64,000 bases of DNA from Staphylococcus gallinarum. Lineage in GTDB: Bacteria; Bacillota; Bacilli; Staphylococcales; Staphylococcaceae. Positions 37,252 to 45,787 of this stretch are shown one piece after another. The DNA is taken from assembly GCF_000875895.1 (NCBI RefSeq), contig NZ_JXCF01000256.1, positions 62,001-126,000 on the forward strand. The letters run 5' to 3'. The notes beneath the pieces were generated by a model that saw nothing but the letters and a program-made list of their open reading frames with translations, was not told the origin of the DNA and ran no database searches. Numbering within the stretch: the stretch's first letter is position 1; the number at the start of each line of letters is the position of its first letter. The translations under genes were made by a program, and so were the position numbers.

Positions 37252-38421
37252 ATGACAGTTGGTATTGATCAAATTAATTTTTATGTTCCAAAATTTTATG
37301 TAGACATGGCCAAACTTGCCGAAGCTCGTCAAGTTGATCCAAATAAATTTTTACTCGGTATTGGGCAAACTGAAATGTCAGTAAGTCCTATGAGCCAAGA
37401 TATCGTGTCTATGGGTGCAAATGCTGCCAAAGAAATCATCACGGATGAAGACAAAAAACAAATTAGCATGGTTATTGTTGCAACAGAATCTGCTATTGAT
37501 TCGGCTAAAGCATCTGCAGTCCAAATACATAACTTGCTAGGTATACAACCATTCGCACGTTGTATTGAAATGAAAGAAGCTTGTTACGCTGCAACGCCAG
37601 CAATTCAGTTAGCTAAAGATTATTTAGCTCAACGTCCAGACGAAAAAGTATTAGTCATCGCCAGTGATACTGCACGATATGGTTTAAATTCTGGTGGTGA
37701 GCCTACACAAGGTGCAGGTGCTGTTGCCATGATAATATCACAAAATCCACGTATTCTTGAACTAAATGATGATGCAGTTGCATTTACTGAAGATGTATAT
37801 GATTTCTGGCGTCCAAGTGGCCAACCTTATCCACTTGTTGATGGTGCATTATCAAAAGATGCTTACATTCATTCTTTCCAAGAAAGTTGGAATGAATATG
37901 CACGCCGTCACAATAAATCGCTCAGTGATTTTTCATCATTGTGCTTCCATGTTCCATTTACAAAAATGGGTAAAAAAGCACTTGATTCTATTCTAACAGA
38001 TGACATTGACGAAGATACAAAAGAACGTTTAACTACTGGCTACGATGCAGCAACATATTATAACCGCTATGTAGGTAATATTTACACTGGTTCTTTATAT
38101 CTCAGCCTCATTTCATTATTAGAAACTCATAACCTTTCTGCTGGTGAAAACATTGGTTTATTCAGTTACGGTTCTGGTTCAGTCGGTGAATTCTTTAGCG
38201 GAAAATTAGTAGAAGGCTACCAAAATGCTTTAGATATTCAAGGCCATAAAGATTTATTAAATAACCGTACTGAGATTTCAGTAGATACGTATGAAACATT
38301 CTTCAAACGTTTTGACAATTTAGAATTTGATCATAAAACTGAATTAGATAATGAACAAAATAGTATTTTCTACTTAGATAGCATCAATGATCATATCCGT
38401 AACTATAATACCTTAAATTAA
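37252..38421 (+). CDS. mvaS: HMG-CoA synthase
   Basis: The ATG at 37252 gives the family N-terminus [13 protein letters not shown]; the frame extends to a GTG at 37237 inside the AGAAAGG region. It has 389 residues. Catalytic residues fall at the expected staphylococcal numbers: Glu79 in VATESAID, Cys111 in [11 protein letters not shown], and a His near 233 in [14 protein letters not shown]. It forms HMG-CoA from acetoacetyl-CoA and acetyl-CoA. It shares the intergenic region with divergent mvaC-mvaA, allowing joint control. Confidence 0.94.
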   Translation: MTVGIDQINFYVPKFYVDMAKLAEARQVDPNKFLLGIGQTEMSVSPMSQDIVSMGANAAKEIITDEDKKQISMVIVATESAIDSAKASAVQIHNLLGIQPFARCIEMKEACYAATPAIQLAKDYLAQRPDEKVLVIASDTARYGLNSGGEPTQGAGAVAMIISQNPRILELNDDAVAFTEDVYDFWRPSGQPYPLVDGALSKDAYIHSFQESWNEYARRHNKSLSDFSSLCFHVPFTKMGKKALDSILTDDIDEDTKERLTTGYDAATYYNRYVGNIYTGSLYLSLISLLETHNLSAGENIGLFSYGSGSVGEFFSGKLVEGYQNALDIQGHKDLLNNRTEISVDTYETFFKRFDNLEFDHKTELDNEQNSIFYLDSINDHIRNYNTLN

Positions 38422-38511
38422 TGCTTAAATCACTTAATCTTATCCTGTGAATTAAGATTGTGATAAATTATTTAGGACAGATACTTACGAAAACTAAATG
38501 CATAAAAATTC

Positions 38512-38554
38512 GCCGCTACATGCTCATAAACATTTTGAGCTAAGCGGCTTTTTT
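38512..38554 (+). terminator. Intrinsic terminator after mvaS
   Basis: GCCGCT (38512-38517) pairs with AGCGGC (38543-38548), with an inner GCTCA/TGAGC stem, followed by TTTTTT. Confidence 0.85.
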
Positions 38555-38606
38555 ATTTTTCTGCTACTTGCACTTAATACTAATGACAGTATACAAATTT
38601 AGTACA

Positions 38607-39140
38607 TCATGGTTTGGTACTAAATTTAGGTCTATAGTAATTAGCCATATTCATTTGTTCAATTTTAAACAAGGCTATTTTAGTGTCTATTCCGCCTCCG
38701 TATCCCGTTAGATTTCCATCTTTTCCTACCACTCTATGACATGGAATAATAATAGAAATTGGATTACTACCAACGGCACCGCCAATAGCCTGAGAAGACA
38801 TCTTCTCCTTGCCTAGTTGTCGTGCAATGTCTTGTGCAATATCTCCATAAGTAACGGTCTCGCCATATGGTATTTTAAGCAACAAATTCCAAACTCGCTT
38901 TCGAAATTCCGTTCCTTCAGGAGCTAATGGAAAGTTTATCTCTGGATTATTTCCTGAGAAATAGTCATTTAACCAATTGCTTACCTTATCAAATACAGGT
39001 AGCTCAGCCTCTCTTAATGTTTCATTATATTGTTGTTCAAAGTCTTTATGCTTTGGCAACCACAATCCAGTTAGATTAGTACCATCAGACGTTAAAGCAA
39101 TACGCCCAATTGGTGATTCATAATATGTTTTATAATGCAT
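38607..39140 (-). CDS. ogt: Methylated-DNA--protein-cysteine methyltransferase
   Basis: This is a 177-residue Ogt/Ada-C family suicide repair protein. The methyl-accepting Cys134 lies in IIPCHRVVG, preceded by the helix-turn-helix segment TVTYGDIAQDIARQLG and the Arg-finger region QAIGGAVGSNP. It repairs O6-methylguanine in DNA. The length fits an Ogt with the N-terminal ribonuclease-like domain. Single gene; its start is close to the divergent YrhK-like gene. Confidence 0.92.
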   Translation of the reverse strand: MHYKTYYESPIGRIALTSDGTNLTGLWLPKHKDFEQQYNETLREAELPVFDKVSNWLNDYFSGNNPEINFPLAPEGTEFRKRVWNLLLKIPYGETVTYGDIAQDIARQLGKEKMSSQAIGGAVGSNPISIIIPCHRVVGKDGNLTGYGGGIDTKIALFKIEQMNMANYYRPKFSTKP

Positions 39141-39254
39141 AGCACACCCTCATTTCATTCCCCAATTATTAATATCATCATAATGCTCACAGCGTTTGAT
39201 GTAAACTAATTGAGGGAACGATTGCTATATCTCAAAGAAAAGAGGGATGCTCAA

Positions 39255-39545
39255 ATGCCAAGTAAAAATAAGTTGAACAAACTAAATAGAAACGCCACAA
39301 ATCCTGATCTTAACTTTAATCATCATACACAACCTACACGGCTTACAATGATTTATAAAGCTCTTTATCAATTAAATGATGTTATTTTAGGATTAGTCTT
39401 TTTAGTTGGTAGTTTGCTCTTTTTCAATAGTGCAACAACCTTTAGCGGAACCGTACTCTTTGTCATAGGGAGTATTCAAATGACCATTCGACCTCTAATT
39501 GCTTTTGCTCATGATGTACACTTAGCATTTAAATACAAATCATAA
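39255..39545 (+). CDS. YrhK-like small membrane protein
   Basis: The ATG at 39255 has an AGAGGG site; a TTG-initiated extension at 39210 is less likely. It has 96 residues. A hydrophilic Asn/Lys-rich N-terminus (1-30) is followed by two hydrophobic helices (about 42-62 and 66-82) around the YQLNDVILGLVFLVGSLLFF pattern of the YrhK domain. The C-terminus (HDVHLAFKYKS) is also typical. Function unknown. Confidence 0.65.
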   Translation: MPSKNKLNKLNRNATNPDLNFNHHTQPTRLTMIYKALYQLNDVILGLVFLVGSLLFFNSATTFSGTVLFVIGSIQMTIRPLIAFAHDVHLAFKYKS

Positions 39546-39646
39546 ACAAAACAAAAGGTTGAACATTATTCATTGTCTAAATCGTCTGTTACATCATGTG
39601 TTAACATCCATTTAGTTACAACTCATTGTTCAACCTTTGATACTAA

Positions 39647-41053
39647 CTATCTACTATTTATAACCGACCCCTTCACTGACCGTGTTGGTATCACAATTGC
39701 ACTTGCACAAACTGCTCCAAAGATAAGCATACTACCTACAATAAAACCAACTCCCGCCGCTACATGTACGCTATATCCTCCTTGCATCACACCAGTAAAA
39801 AGAGAAGTCATAATCGCAATACCAAATGCACCACCTAACGTCGACCCCATCTTAAAAATTCCGGATGCTACTCCAACCTTATCCGGGTCAGTCGTTGATA
39901 CTGCTGTACTCAATGCTGGCGTAGCAAATAGACCTGTCCCTGCACCAAACAGTACAGAAGCAATCAATGCTAATACAATATATTGTGTCGCGTTTAAAAA
40001 GGTACAACTAAATAATATAACACCTAAAGCAGTCAATATCGGTCCTACAATCATTGCACGTTTCGCACCAAAGCGCTTGATACTTTTTTCTCCTAACCGT
40101 ATGACAATGAGTAAAGCAATCAAATAAGGCAATGTAATTAATCCAGCATATAAAGGACTTAAGTGAATTCCAGATTGGATATACATATTTAACAACGCAA
40201 TCACACCAACCCCTGTATTTAACAAGAAGTTTGCAATCACTGCGCCAATATATGGCTTATTCTTAAATAGTTGTAGATTGATGAATGGCGTCGACTGTCG
40301 TTGTTCAACATAATAAAATAAATAACCACAAATAATAAATACCCCTATACATATGAAGGTAATTGCGCTCAACCAACCAATCTTATAGCCTTGCGTAATC
40401 ACGAAACTTATACTCGCAATCATCACAATAAATAATACTAAGCCTTTGATGTCAAATTTGGTTACTTTAGCGTGTTTTTCAAACTGCTGGTTAGATAAAT
40501 TTTTAAATAAAAACAAGGCACATACCGAGACAATAATCGAAATCATAAATATCGCTTGCCAATTAAAAAATGTTGCAATTGCCCCTGCGAAAAATGAAGA
40601 AAGTCCTGTACCGCCAAATGCACCTATTGACCAAAAGCTTAAAGCACGTTGTCTTGAAGCACCTTCAAAGTAATAATTGACCATCGATATTGTTGCTGGC
40701 ATTAAAATTGCTGCTGACAATCCTTGAATCATTCTTCCAACTAACAACAGCACAACACTATTTGTAATGATTAACATTAATGAACCAACTATACTTAATA
40801 CTAATGCAATGCGTGTCATCTTTAACATACCGTATCTGTCTGAAATATTACCTGCGACAACCATAAATACCCCTGTCACAAATGAAGTAAGGCTGATAGA
40901 AATATTCACTATATCTGGAGAAGTGCTGACAGTCCCTTGTACTTTTGGTCCAATATTAAGAAATGACTGCGCAAATAACCAATAGGTCAAAATTGCCAGT
41001 ACAATACCTAACAATAATTGCTGCTCACTTATATTTTTGTTTTGCTGTTTCAT
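39647..41053 (-). CDS. MFS multidrug efflux pump, NorB/NorC-like (DHA2 family)
   Basis: From the ATG at 41053 (GGGTGGGGG site) it has 468 residues; the upstream extension of the frame lacks a ribosome site. It has about 14 helices. Antiporter motifs include AGNISDRYGMLKMTRI (motif A), GRMIQGLSAAILMPATISMV (motif B-C region) and LFKNKPYIGAVIANFLLN. It is paralogous to the gene at 43990-45378 and to S. aureus NorB/NorC, which export quinolones and other drugs by proton antiport. Substrates here are unknown. Confidence 0.82.
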   Translation of the reverse strand: MKQQNKNISEQQLLLGIVLAILTYWLFAQSFLNIGPKVQGTVSTSPDIVNISISLTSFVTGVFMVVAGNISDRYGMLKMTRIALVLSIVGSLMLIITNSVVLLLVGRMIQGLSAAILMPATISMVNYYFEGASRQRALSFWSIGAFGGTGLSSFFAGAIATFFNWQAIFMISIIVSVCALFLFKNLSNQQFEKHAKVTKFDIKGLVLFIVMIASISFVITQGYKIGWLSAITFICIGVFIICGYLFYYVEQRQSTPFINLQLFKNKPYIGAVIANFLLNTGVGVIALLNMYIQSGIHLSPLYAGLITLPYLIALLIVIRLGEKSIKRFGAKRAMIVGPILTALGVILFSCTFLNATQYIVLALIASVLFGAGTGLFATPALSTAVSTTDPDKVGVASGIFKMGSTLGGAFGIAIMTSLFTGVMQGGYSVHVAAGVGFIVGSMLIFGAVCASAIVIPTRSVKGSVINSR

Positions 41054-41115
41054 AAAGTATCCCCCACCCTTAGTAAAATAGTTAAAACAAAAAGTCGTTG
41101 AACATAAAATAAAAA

Positions 41116-41148
41116 CGAGGTTGTGAACTGTAATGTTTCTCAACCTCG
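41116..41148 (-). terminator. Terminator-like hairpin downstream of the esterase gene
   Basis: CGAGGTTGTGAA (41116-41127) pairs with the arm ending CTCAACCTCG (41148), followed on the minus strand by TTTTTAT. Confidence 0.7.
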
Positions 41149-41295
41149 AACTTTTATTACTATATTGCATTATTAATGCAATGCAATTCAACTTATACTT
41201 ATACTTTTTACCTTAGCACTATTCATACTAAAAAGTGTTTATTTACAACTTAGTTTCAGGTGCTATAAACAATCAACAGCAATATTTTTACAAAA

Positions 41296-41991
41296 TCAGT
41301 ATATTTTTTTAATTGCCTTAGCAAAATACTTTTTAAAGAAATGATCCCTATGCAGTCCTTTTCTATTTTGGATAAACTGCAATGTCGTTTCTTCAGATAT
41401 CAATAGTTCATCTAATATATCAACGCCACGTTCTGTATTTGGTACCATATAACGATTTAGATGTGTGCTATCTATACCTTCAAGCGCACCGACATACCAA
41501 TAGATATGTTGTGTTGTTTCAATAATCGTTTGATGTCGCATAAATGAAATGAAATTCGGATACCAAATTGAAGGAGATAATAATATATAGTGACCGAATA
41601 CATCATGATATTTAAATAAAGCATATAAGGAAACCAATCCTCCAAATGAAGCACCAGCTATACCGATTTCCTCTCTCTTATCAGATATATTAAAGCATTT
41701 TCTCATATAAGGAATGAGTGATTGTACAATCCAATTTAAATAAGCATCGGCTTCACCAAGATAATGCTTGCTAGATACCTCTTCTGGCCACGGTGTGTAT
41801 TCCGCCGTTCTATCATGAGGTAATACCCCTACGAAAATAACTTCTGCTTCAACATCCTTAAATAAATAATCACCATCTTGTACAATAAGGAGTGGATAGT
41901 TTCGAGTTGAATTATTAAAATAACTTTTCGGCAACTTTACCTTGAGCTCAAAGCTATCGTAACAAAGATTTAACTTTCTCATATTCATCAT
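41296..41991 (-). CDS. Putative esterase of the Fes/esterase-D-like alpha/beta-hydrolase family
   Basis: This is a 231-residue hydrolase. The core strand PLLIVQDGDYLF (33-44), the nucleophile Ser115 in GIAGASFGGLVSLY, and a late His in GLHRDHFFKKYF complete a likely triad. The family includes enterobactin-type trilactone esterases and S-formylglutathione hydrolases. No siderophore genes lie next to it, so iron release is only one option. It has an ATG start and is followed at 42034 by an unrelated gene on the same strand. Confidence 0.75.
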   Translation of the reverse strand: MMNMRKLNLCYDSFELKVKLPKSYFNNSTRNYPLLIVQDGDYLFKDVEAEVIFVGVLPHDRTAEYTPWPEEVSSKHYLGEADAYLNWIVQSLIPYMRKCFNISDKREEIGIAGASFGGLVSLYALFKYHDVFGHYILLSPSIWYPNFISFMRHQTIIETTQHIYWYVGALEGIDSTHLNRYMVPNTERGVDILDELLISEETTLQFIQNRKGLHRDHFFKKYFAKAIKKIY

Positions 41992-42033
41992 TATCGCCTA
42001 CTTCCTTCTCTGCTATCCTACTCACTATTTATA

Positions 42034-42498
42034 TCATTGAAAATTATATAACTTAATATCATTTTCCTTGGCATATTCTAAAGCAAGTATTTCAAGCAGA
42101 TTTATTAGTGCTGGATTCCCTTTAACTTTAATGTATTGAAACTTTAATTGATAATCTTCCGCTCTAAAATCCTTCGACTCAATTTCAGTAATATTTTGTT
42201 GTTCTAAAAATGCTTTTCTAAATTTAGCTGTACCTGCTTCTGATTTCGAATTAAATTGCGCTAATTTGTCGTTTAAATCCTTTTGCGTCAATTTATATCC
42301 TGTCATATAACCTCCGGCTTGCCCGACAAACAATGGCTGCTTATTATTAAAAATAACAAATACACCTTTTTGTTCCTTCACTTTACTTCTACTATCCTGA
42401 TCAAACTTTAATGCTTTAGATTTATCGTATTTAAATAACTTTTTTAACGATTTATTATATGTTTCAAGCAAACTTGTCAGTTTCTTATCTCCATTCAT
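42034..42498 (-). CDS. GIY-YIG-like small protein of unknown function
   Basis: This is a 154-residue soluble protein. The segment KGVFVIFNNKQPLFVGQAGG (about 44-63) resembles the GIY-YIG nuclease core, with VFV and FVG in place of GIY and YIG. The C-terminal GNPALINLLEILALEYAK fits the helix where the metal-binding Glu lies. The start (residues 1-40) is charged and helical. Without the canonical Tyr pair, catalysis is doubtful. It could be a degenerate nuclease or a binding domain. It is close (42 bp) to the esterase gene. Confidence 0.55.
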   Translation of the reverse strand: MNGDKKLTSLLETYNKSLKKLFKYDKSKALKFDQDSRSKVKEQKGVFVIFNNKQPLFVGQAGGYMTGYKLTQKDLNDKLAQFNSKSEAGTAKFRKAFLEQQNITEIESKDFRAEDYQLKFQYIKVKGNPALINLLEILALEYAKENDIKLYNFQ

Positions 42499-42676
42499 CT
42501 TCCATCATCCTTTGAATAAATTCTTATTAGTTTATATATACACTCAAATATACAATATTAAACTAGATGGAAGATACACCCGCGTTGATGTATAAGCATA
42601 ACAAATAACCCTAATTACTATTTAGAAATGACATTAAATATTCACCTCTTATAAAATGTTTACCTTAACAAAAATA

Positions 42677-42699
42677 GGTTGAGACATTATGCCCCAACC
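42677..42699 (-). terminator. Short terminator-like hairpin after the amidohydrolase gene
   Basis: GGTTG (42677-42681) and CAACC (42695-42699) flank a short partly pairing loop; the minus strand continues with TATTTTTG. Confidence 0.5.
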
Positions 42700-42723
42700 C
42701 TTGTTTCTAATATTTACAATTGA

Positions 42724-43899
42724 TTATTTCAAGTAATTTAATACAGTTAAGCCAACCGCTTCAGCAGCAACTCTCATAGATGACTCACTGATATTAAATT
42801 TCGGATGATGATGCGGGTAAATCTTGCCATCCTCAGGTGCAGCACCAGCATAGATAAATGCACTAGGTAGTTCTTTCGCATAATATGCAAAGTCTTCTGA
42901 TGGTGGTTGTGCTTCACATCGTTCAACGTTCTTGATAGCATCCGTTTCTGCATTATTAATAGAGTCTACTACAAATGTTGTAAATTCAGGGTCATTATAT
43001 AACGCTGGATAATCATCGTGATATTCTAATTCACAAGTCACTCCAAACATTGCCTCTAAACCTGTAGATAAGCGATGTACTTCATTTTTAATTGTTTGCT
43101 TTGTTTCATCTGTTAAAGCACGTACATCCCCTTCGATTTCAACACTGTCTTTGATTACATTAAATTGCCCTTTACCATCGAATGAACCTATCGTTACTAC
43201 ACCTGTTTCAAACGGATTTAAACGACGAGATACAATTGTTTGTAATACAGATACAAAATGCGCACCTGCTACAATCGCATCATTAGCAGAATGAGGTGAA
43301 GAACCATGTCCTCCTTGACCAATGACTTTCAATTTAAAGAAGTCTCTGCCTGTTTGGACATTTTTTTCACGATAATATATATTACCTGCTTCCATGTTAC
43401 TCATCACATGTAAGCCTAACACATGATCAACACCATCTAACACGCCATCTTTAATCATACCTTGTGCGCCACCTGGTGGTACTTCTTCGGCAGGTTGATG
43501 TATGATAACTACTTTACCTTTAAACTCGTCTTTTAGTTCAATTAAAGTTTCAGCCAAGATCAACATATATGCCGTATGTGCATCATGACCACACGCATGC
43601 ATAACGCCCTGTGTTTTCGATGCAAAGGATAGACCTGTTTGCTCTTCAATTGGTAATGCATCAAAATCAGCACGAATCGCAATCGTCTTTCCTGCCTTAC
43701 CACTATCTATCGTTACTTTAACGCCATTTGGACCCACATTCGTTTCAACTTTACAATCTTTATCCTTGTAAAAATCAGCGATATATTTCGGTGTTGCTTC
43801 CTCGTGAAATGACAGTTCAGGATGTTGATGTAAATATCTTCGTATATCTATCATACGTTGTTCTTTAGTTTTTAATTTTTCTATTAATGCATTCATCAT
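42724..43899 (-). CDS. M20D amidohydrolase (hippurate/N-acyl amino acid hydrolase-like)
   Basis: This is a 391-residue metal-dependent amidohydrolase. Motifs are IRRYLHQHPELSFHE at the N-terminus, ADFDALPIEEQTGL (about 78-91), metal ligands in MHACGHDAHTAY (His, Cys, His; about 100-111), QPAEEVPPGGAQGM with the catalytic Glu pair, GLHVM, and HHPKFNISE near 363-371. It removes acyl groups from amino acids. The substrate is unspecified. It sits 90 bp downstream of the NorB/NorC-like pump gene on the same strand and may be co-transcribed with it. Confidence 0.85.
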   Translation of the reverse strand: MMNALIEKLKTKEQRMIDIRRYLHQHPELSFHEEATPKYIADFYKDKDCKVETNVGPNGVKVTIDSGKAGKTIAIRADFDALPIEEQTGLSFASKTQGVMHACGHDAHTAYMLILAETLIELKDEFKGKVVIIHQPAEEVPPGGAQGMIKDGVLDGVDHVLGLHVMSNMEAGNIYYREKNVQTGRDFFKLKVIGQGGHGSSPHSANDAIVAGAHFVSVLQTIVSRRLNPFETGVVTIGSFDGKGQFNVIKDSVEIEGDVRALTDETKQTIKNEVHRLSTGLEAMFGVTCELEYHDDYPALYNDPEFTTFVVDSINNAETDAIKNVERCEAQPPSEDFAYYAKELPSAFIYAGAAPEDGKIYPHHHPKFNISESSMRVAAEAVGLTVLNYLK

Positions 43900-43989
43900 A
43901 GTGCATTCCTCCTATATAGCTTAATACGTAACATACTGTTATTTTCTGACTAATTCTTTAAAAGTTAAATGTTTAAATTCTCTAAAAAA

Positions 43990-45378
43990 TTAATATTTTT
44001 TGGTTGTTGGGACAGTAAATACAATGATTACGAACGACAAGATTGCCATTAATACATTGAGCCATAGTCCAACAAGTGCACCAACATGAATATTTGTCAT
44101 ACTTGACACAATGCCAAACAATGCACCTGACAAAGCAATACCAAATGCACCGCCAAGAGATGACGCCATTTTATAGATTCCAGAAGCTACGCCTACTTTA
44201 TCTTCTGGAGAGTTTGATATTGCCATATCTGTTGAAGGCGTTGCATAAAAACCTAGACCTAAACCATATAATAAATAACCTACAATACATACCACGACAT
44301 AGACCATATTAGGTAAAAATGTAAATGATATTAAAATAATACCAACCATGTTACAAGCAGTACCTAACAACATCGGTTTTTTAGCGCCAACCTTTTGTAA
44401 CACCTTTTCTCCAACTCGAATCATAAACAATACTGTAATAAGATACGTAATTGACAACAGTCCTGTTTGGAAGGCGTTAAATCCAATACCTCTTTGTACA
44501 AAAGTATTTGCTACTAATAGTGCCCCTGCGACACCATTTAATAGAAAGTTAGATAATGTAGCACCTGTATAGGCCTTATTTTTAAATAATTTAAAATCAA
44601 TCAACGGATTGTTAATTTTATTTTCAACTTTAATAAATGCCACAGTAGATATAATAAATACTACGATGAGTACTAGTATAATTGGAGAAAGTAACCCAAA
44701 TGTTGCACTTTGCGTAATCACAACATTAATACTTAACATCATGACTACAAAAAGAATTAATCCTAAGAAATCAAATTTACTTGCAACATTGCCTTTAGAT
44801 TTTGTTTCTGGTGTTCCTTTAATCAGCAACATTGAAATTAATGCAATGATAATTGAAAGTATAAATATCCAACGCCAACCAATAAATGTGGATACCATGC
44901 CACCAAATAATGATGCTAATCCTGAGCCACCCCAAGATCCAATAGACCAAAAGCTAAGCGCACGTTGACGCTCTTTCCCTTCGTAATATGCCTTCATAAT
45001 TGCCAACGTTGCAGGCATAATCGCTGCTGCAGATAAACCTTGTATAATTCTTCCTAAGATTAAGAATAATGGGATATTGGTACTTATAATCAAGAGCGAT
45101 CCTATAATACTTAACCATAACCCTATATAAGTTACTCTTACACGTCCAATTTTGTCAGCTAAACTACCTGCACCTACGACAAACATGCCGGAAAATAAAG
45201 CGGTAATACTTACTGCAATACTAATCGTACCAATATTACTATGGAATGAACGTTGTAATTCAGGTACAACATTTAATAGTGATTGCGCAAATAACCAAAA
45301 CGTAACTACACCTAACACAATACCTAATATCAGTTTATTATCACCTTTATAGTGCTGTGTATTGACCTCTTCTGCCAT
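43990..45378 (-). CDS. norB: NorB/NorC-like MFS multidrug efflux pump
   Basis: This is a 462-residue, 14-helix DHA2 transporter. It is very similar in pattern and length to S. aureus NorB (463) and NorC (462): KLILGIVLGVVTFWLFAQSLLN near the start, AGSLADKIGRVRVTYIG (motif A), GRIIQGLSAAAIMPATLAI and KVGVASGIYKMASSLGGAFG near 397-416. Known relatives export quinolones, tetracycline and others and are MgrA-controlled. The GGAGG site is strong. The symbol is by family; NorC is equally possible. Confidence 0.82.
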   Translation of the reverse strand: MAEEVNTQHYKGDNKLILGIVLGVVTFWLFAQSLLNVVPELQRSFHSNIGTISIAVSITALFSGMFVVGAGSLADKIGRVRVTYIGLWLSIIGSLLIISTNIPLFLILGRIIQGLSAAAIMPATLAIMKAYYEGKERQRALSFWSIGSWGGSGLASLFGGMVSTFIGWRWIFILSIIIALISMLLIKGTPETKSKGNVASKFDFLGLILFVVMMLSINVVITQSATFGLLSPIILVLIVVFIISTVAFIKVENKINNPLIDFKLFKNKAYTGATLSNFLLNGVAGALLVANTFVQRGIGFNAFQTGLLSITYLITVLFMIRVGEKVLQKVGAKKPMLLGTACNMVGIILISFTFLPNMVYVVVCIVGYLLYGLGLGFYATPSTDMAISNSPEDKVGVASGIYKMASSLGGAFGIALSGALFGIVSSMTNIHVGALVGLWLNVLMAILSFVIIVFTVPTTKKY

Positions 45379-45787
45379 AAACTTGTCCTCCTATAATAAC
45401 CATGTCTTAAAATACAATTAATGCTTTAGACATTTCTTAGTTCAAAAATCATTATAGAGAACGTGCTTCGGACGATATATGCCATTTTTGCTATCAACCA
45501 TGATAATTTATGACAGATTTTTCACCTTAGTAAAATAAAGCAAATTTGAGTCATTCATTTTTGTTATTTGCAAAACATTCACGGCTATTTCCTGTTTTTT
45601 CTATTACCTCCTTCAATTTTTATTTGATTTATATTTCAAAGATATCAATAACTGAGACGGCACCAACGTTATCACTATAGATCGTTGCAACTCATGCATA
45701 ATACAAATACTTTTACACTAATTCGATTCATACAAATAATGCTTATTGCTTGCGCCTGTTGCAATAAATCACATGTTTTCTTATACC
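45379..45787. other. 400-bp intergenic region, no gene seen
   Basis: This AT-rich DNA lies between the pump gene start and the end of the long AraC gene, both on the minus strand. It must contain the pump promoter. No convincing terminator, operator or small frame was found by eye. Confidence 0.5.

Noticed and set aside
39573-40127. Long plus-strand open frame opposite the MFS pump
   Set aside because: It lies wholly antisense to a well-supported membrane transporter, starts without a ribosome site and has the Thr/Pro/Ile-rich composition typical of antisense frames of membrane genes.
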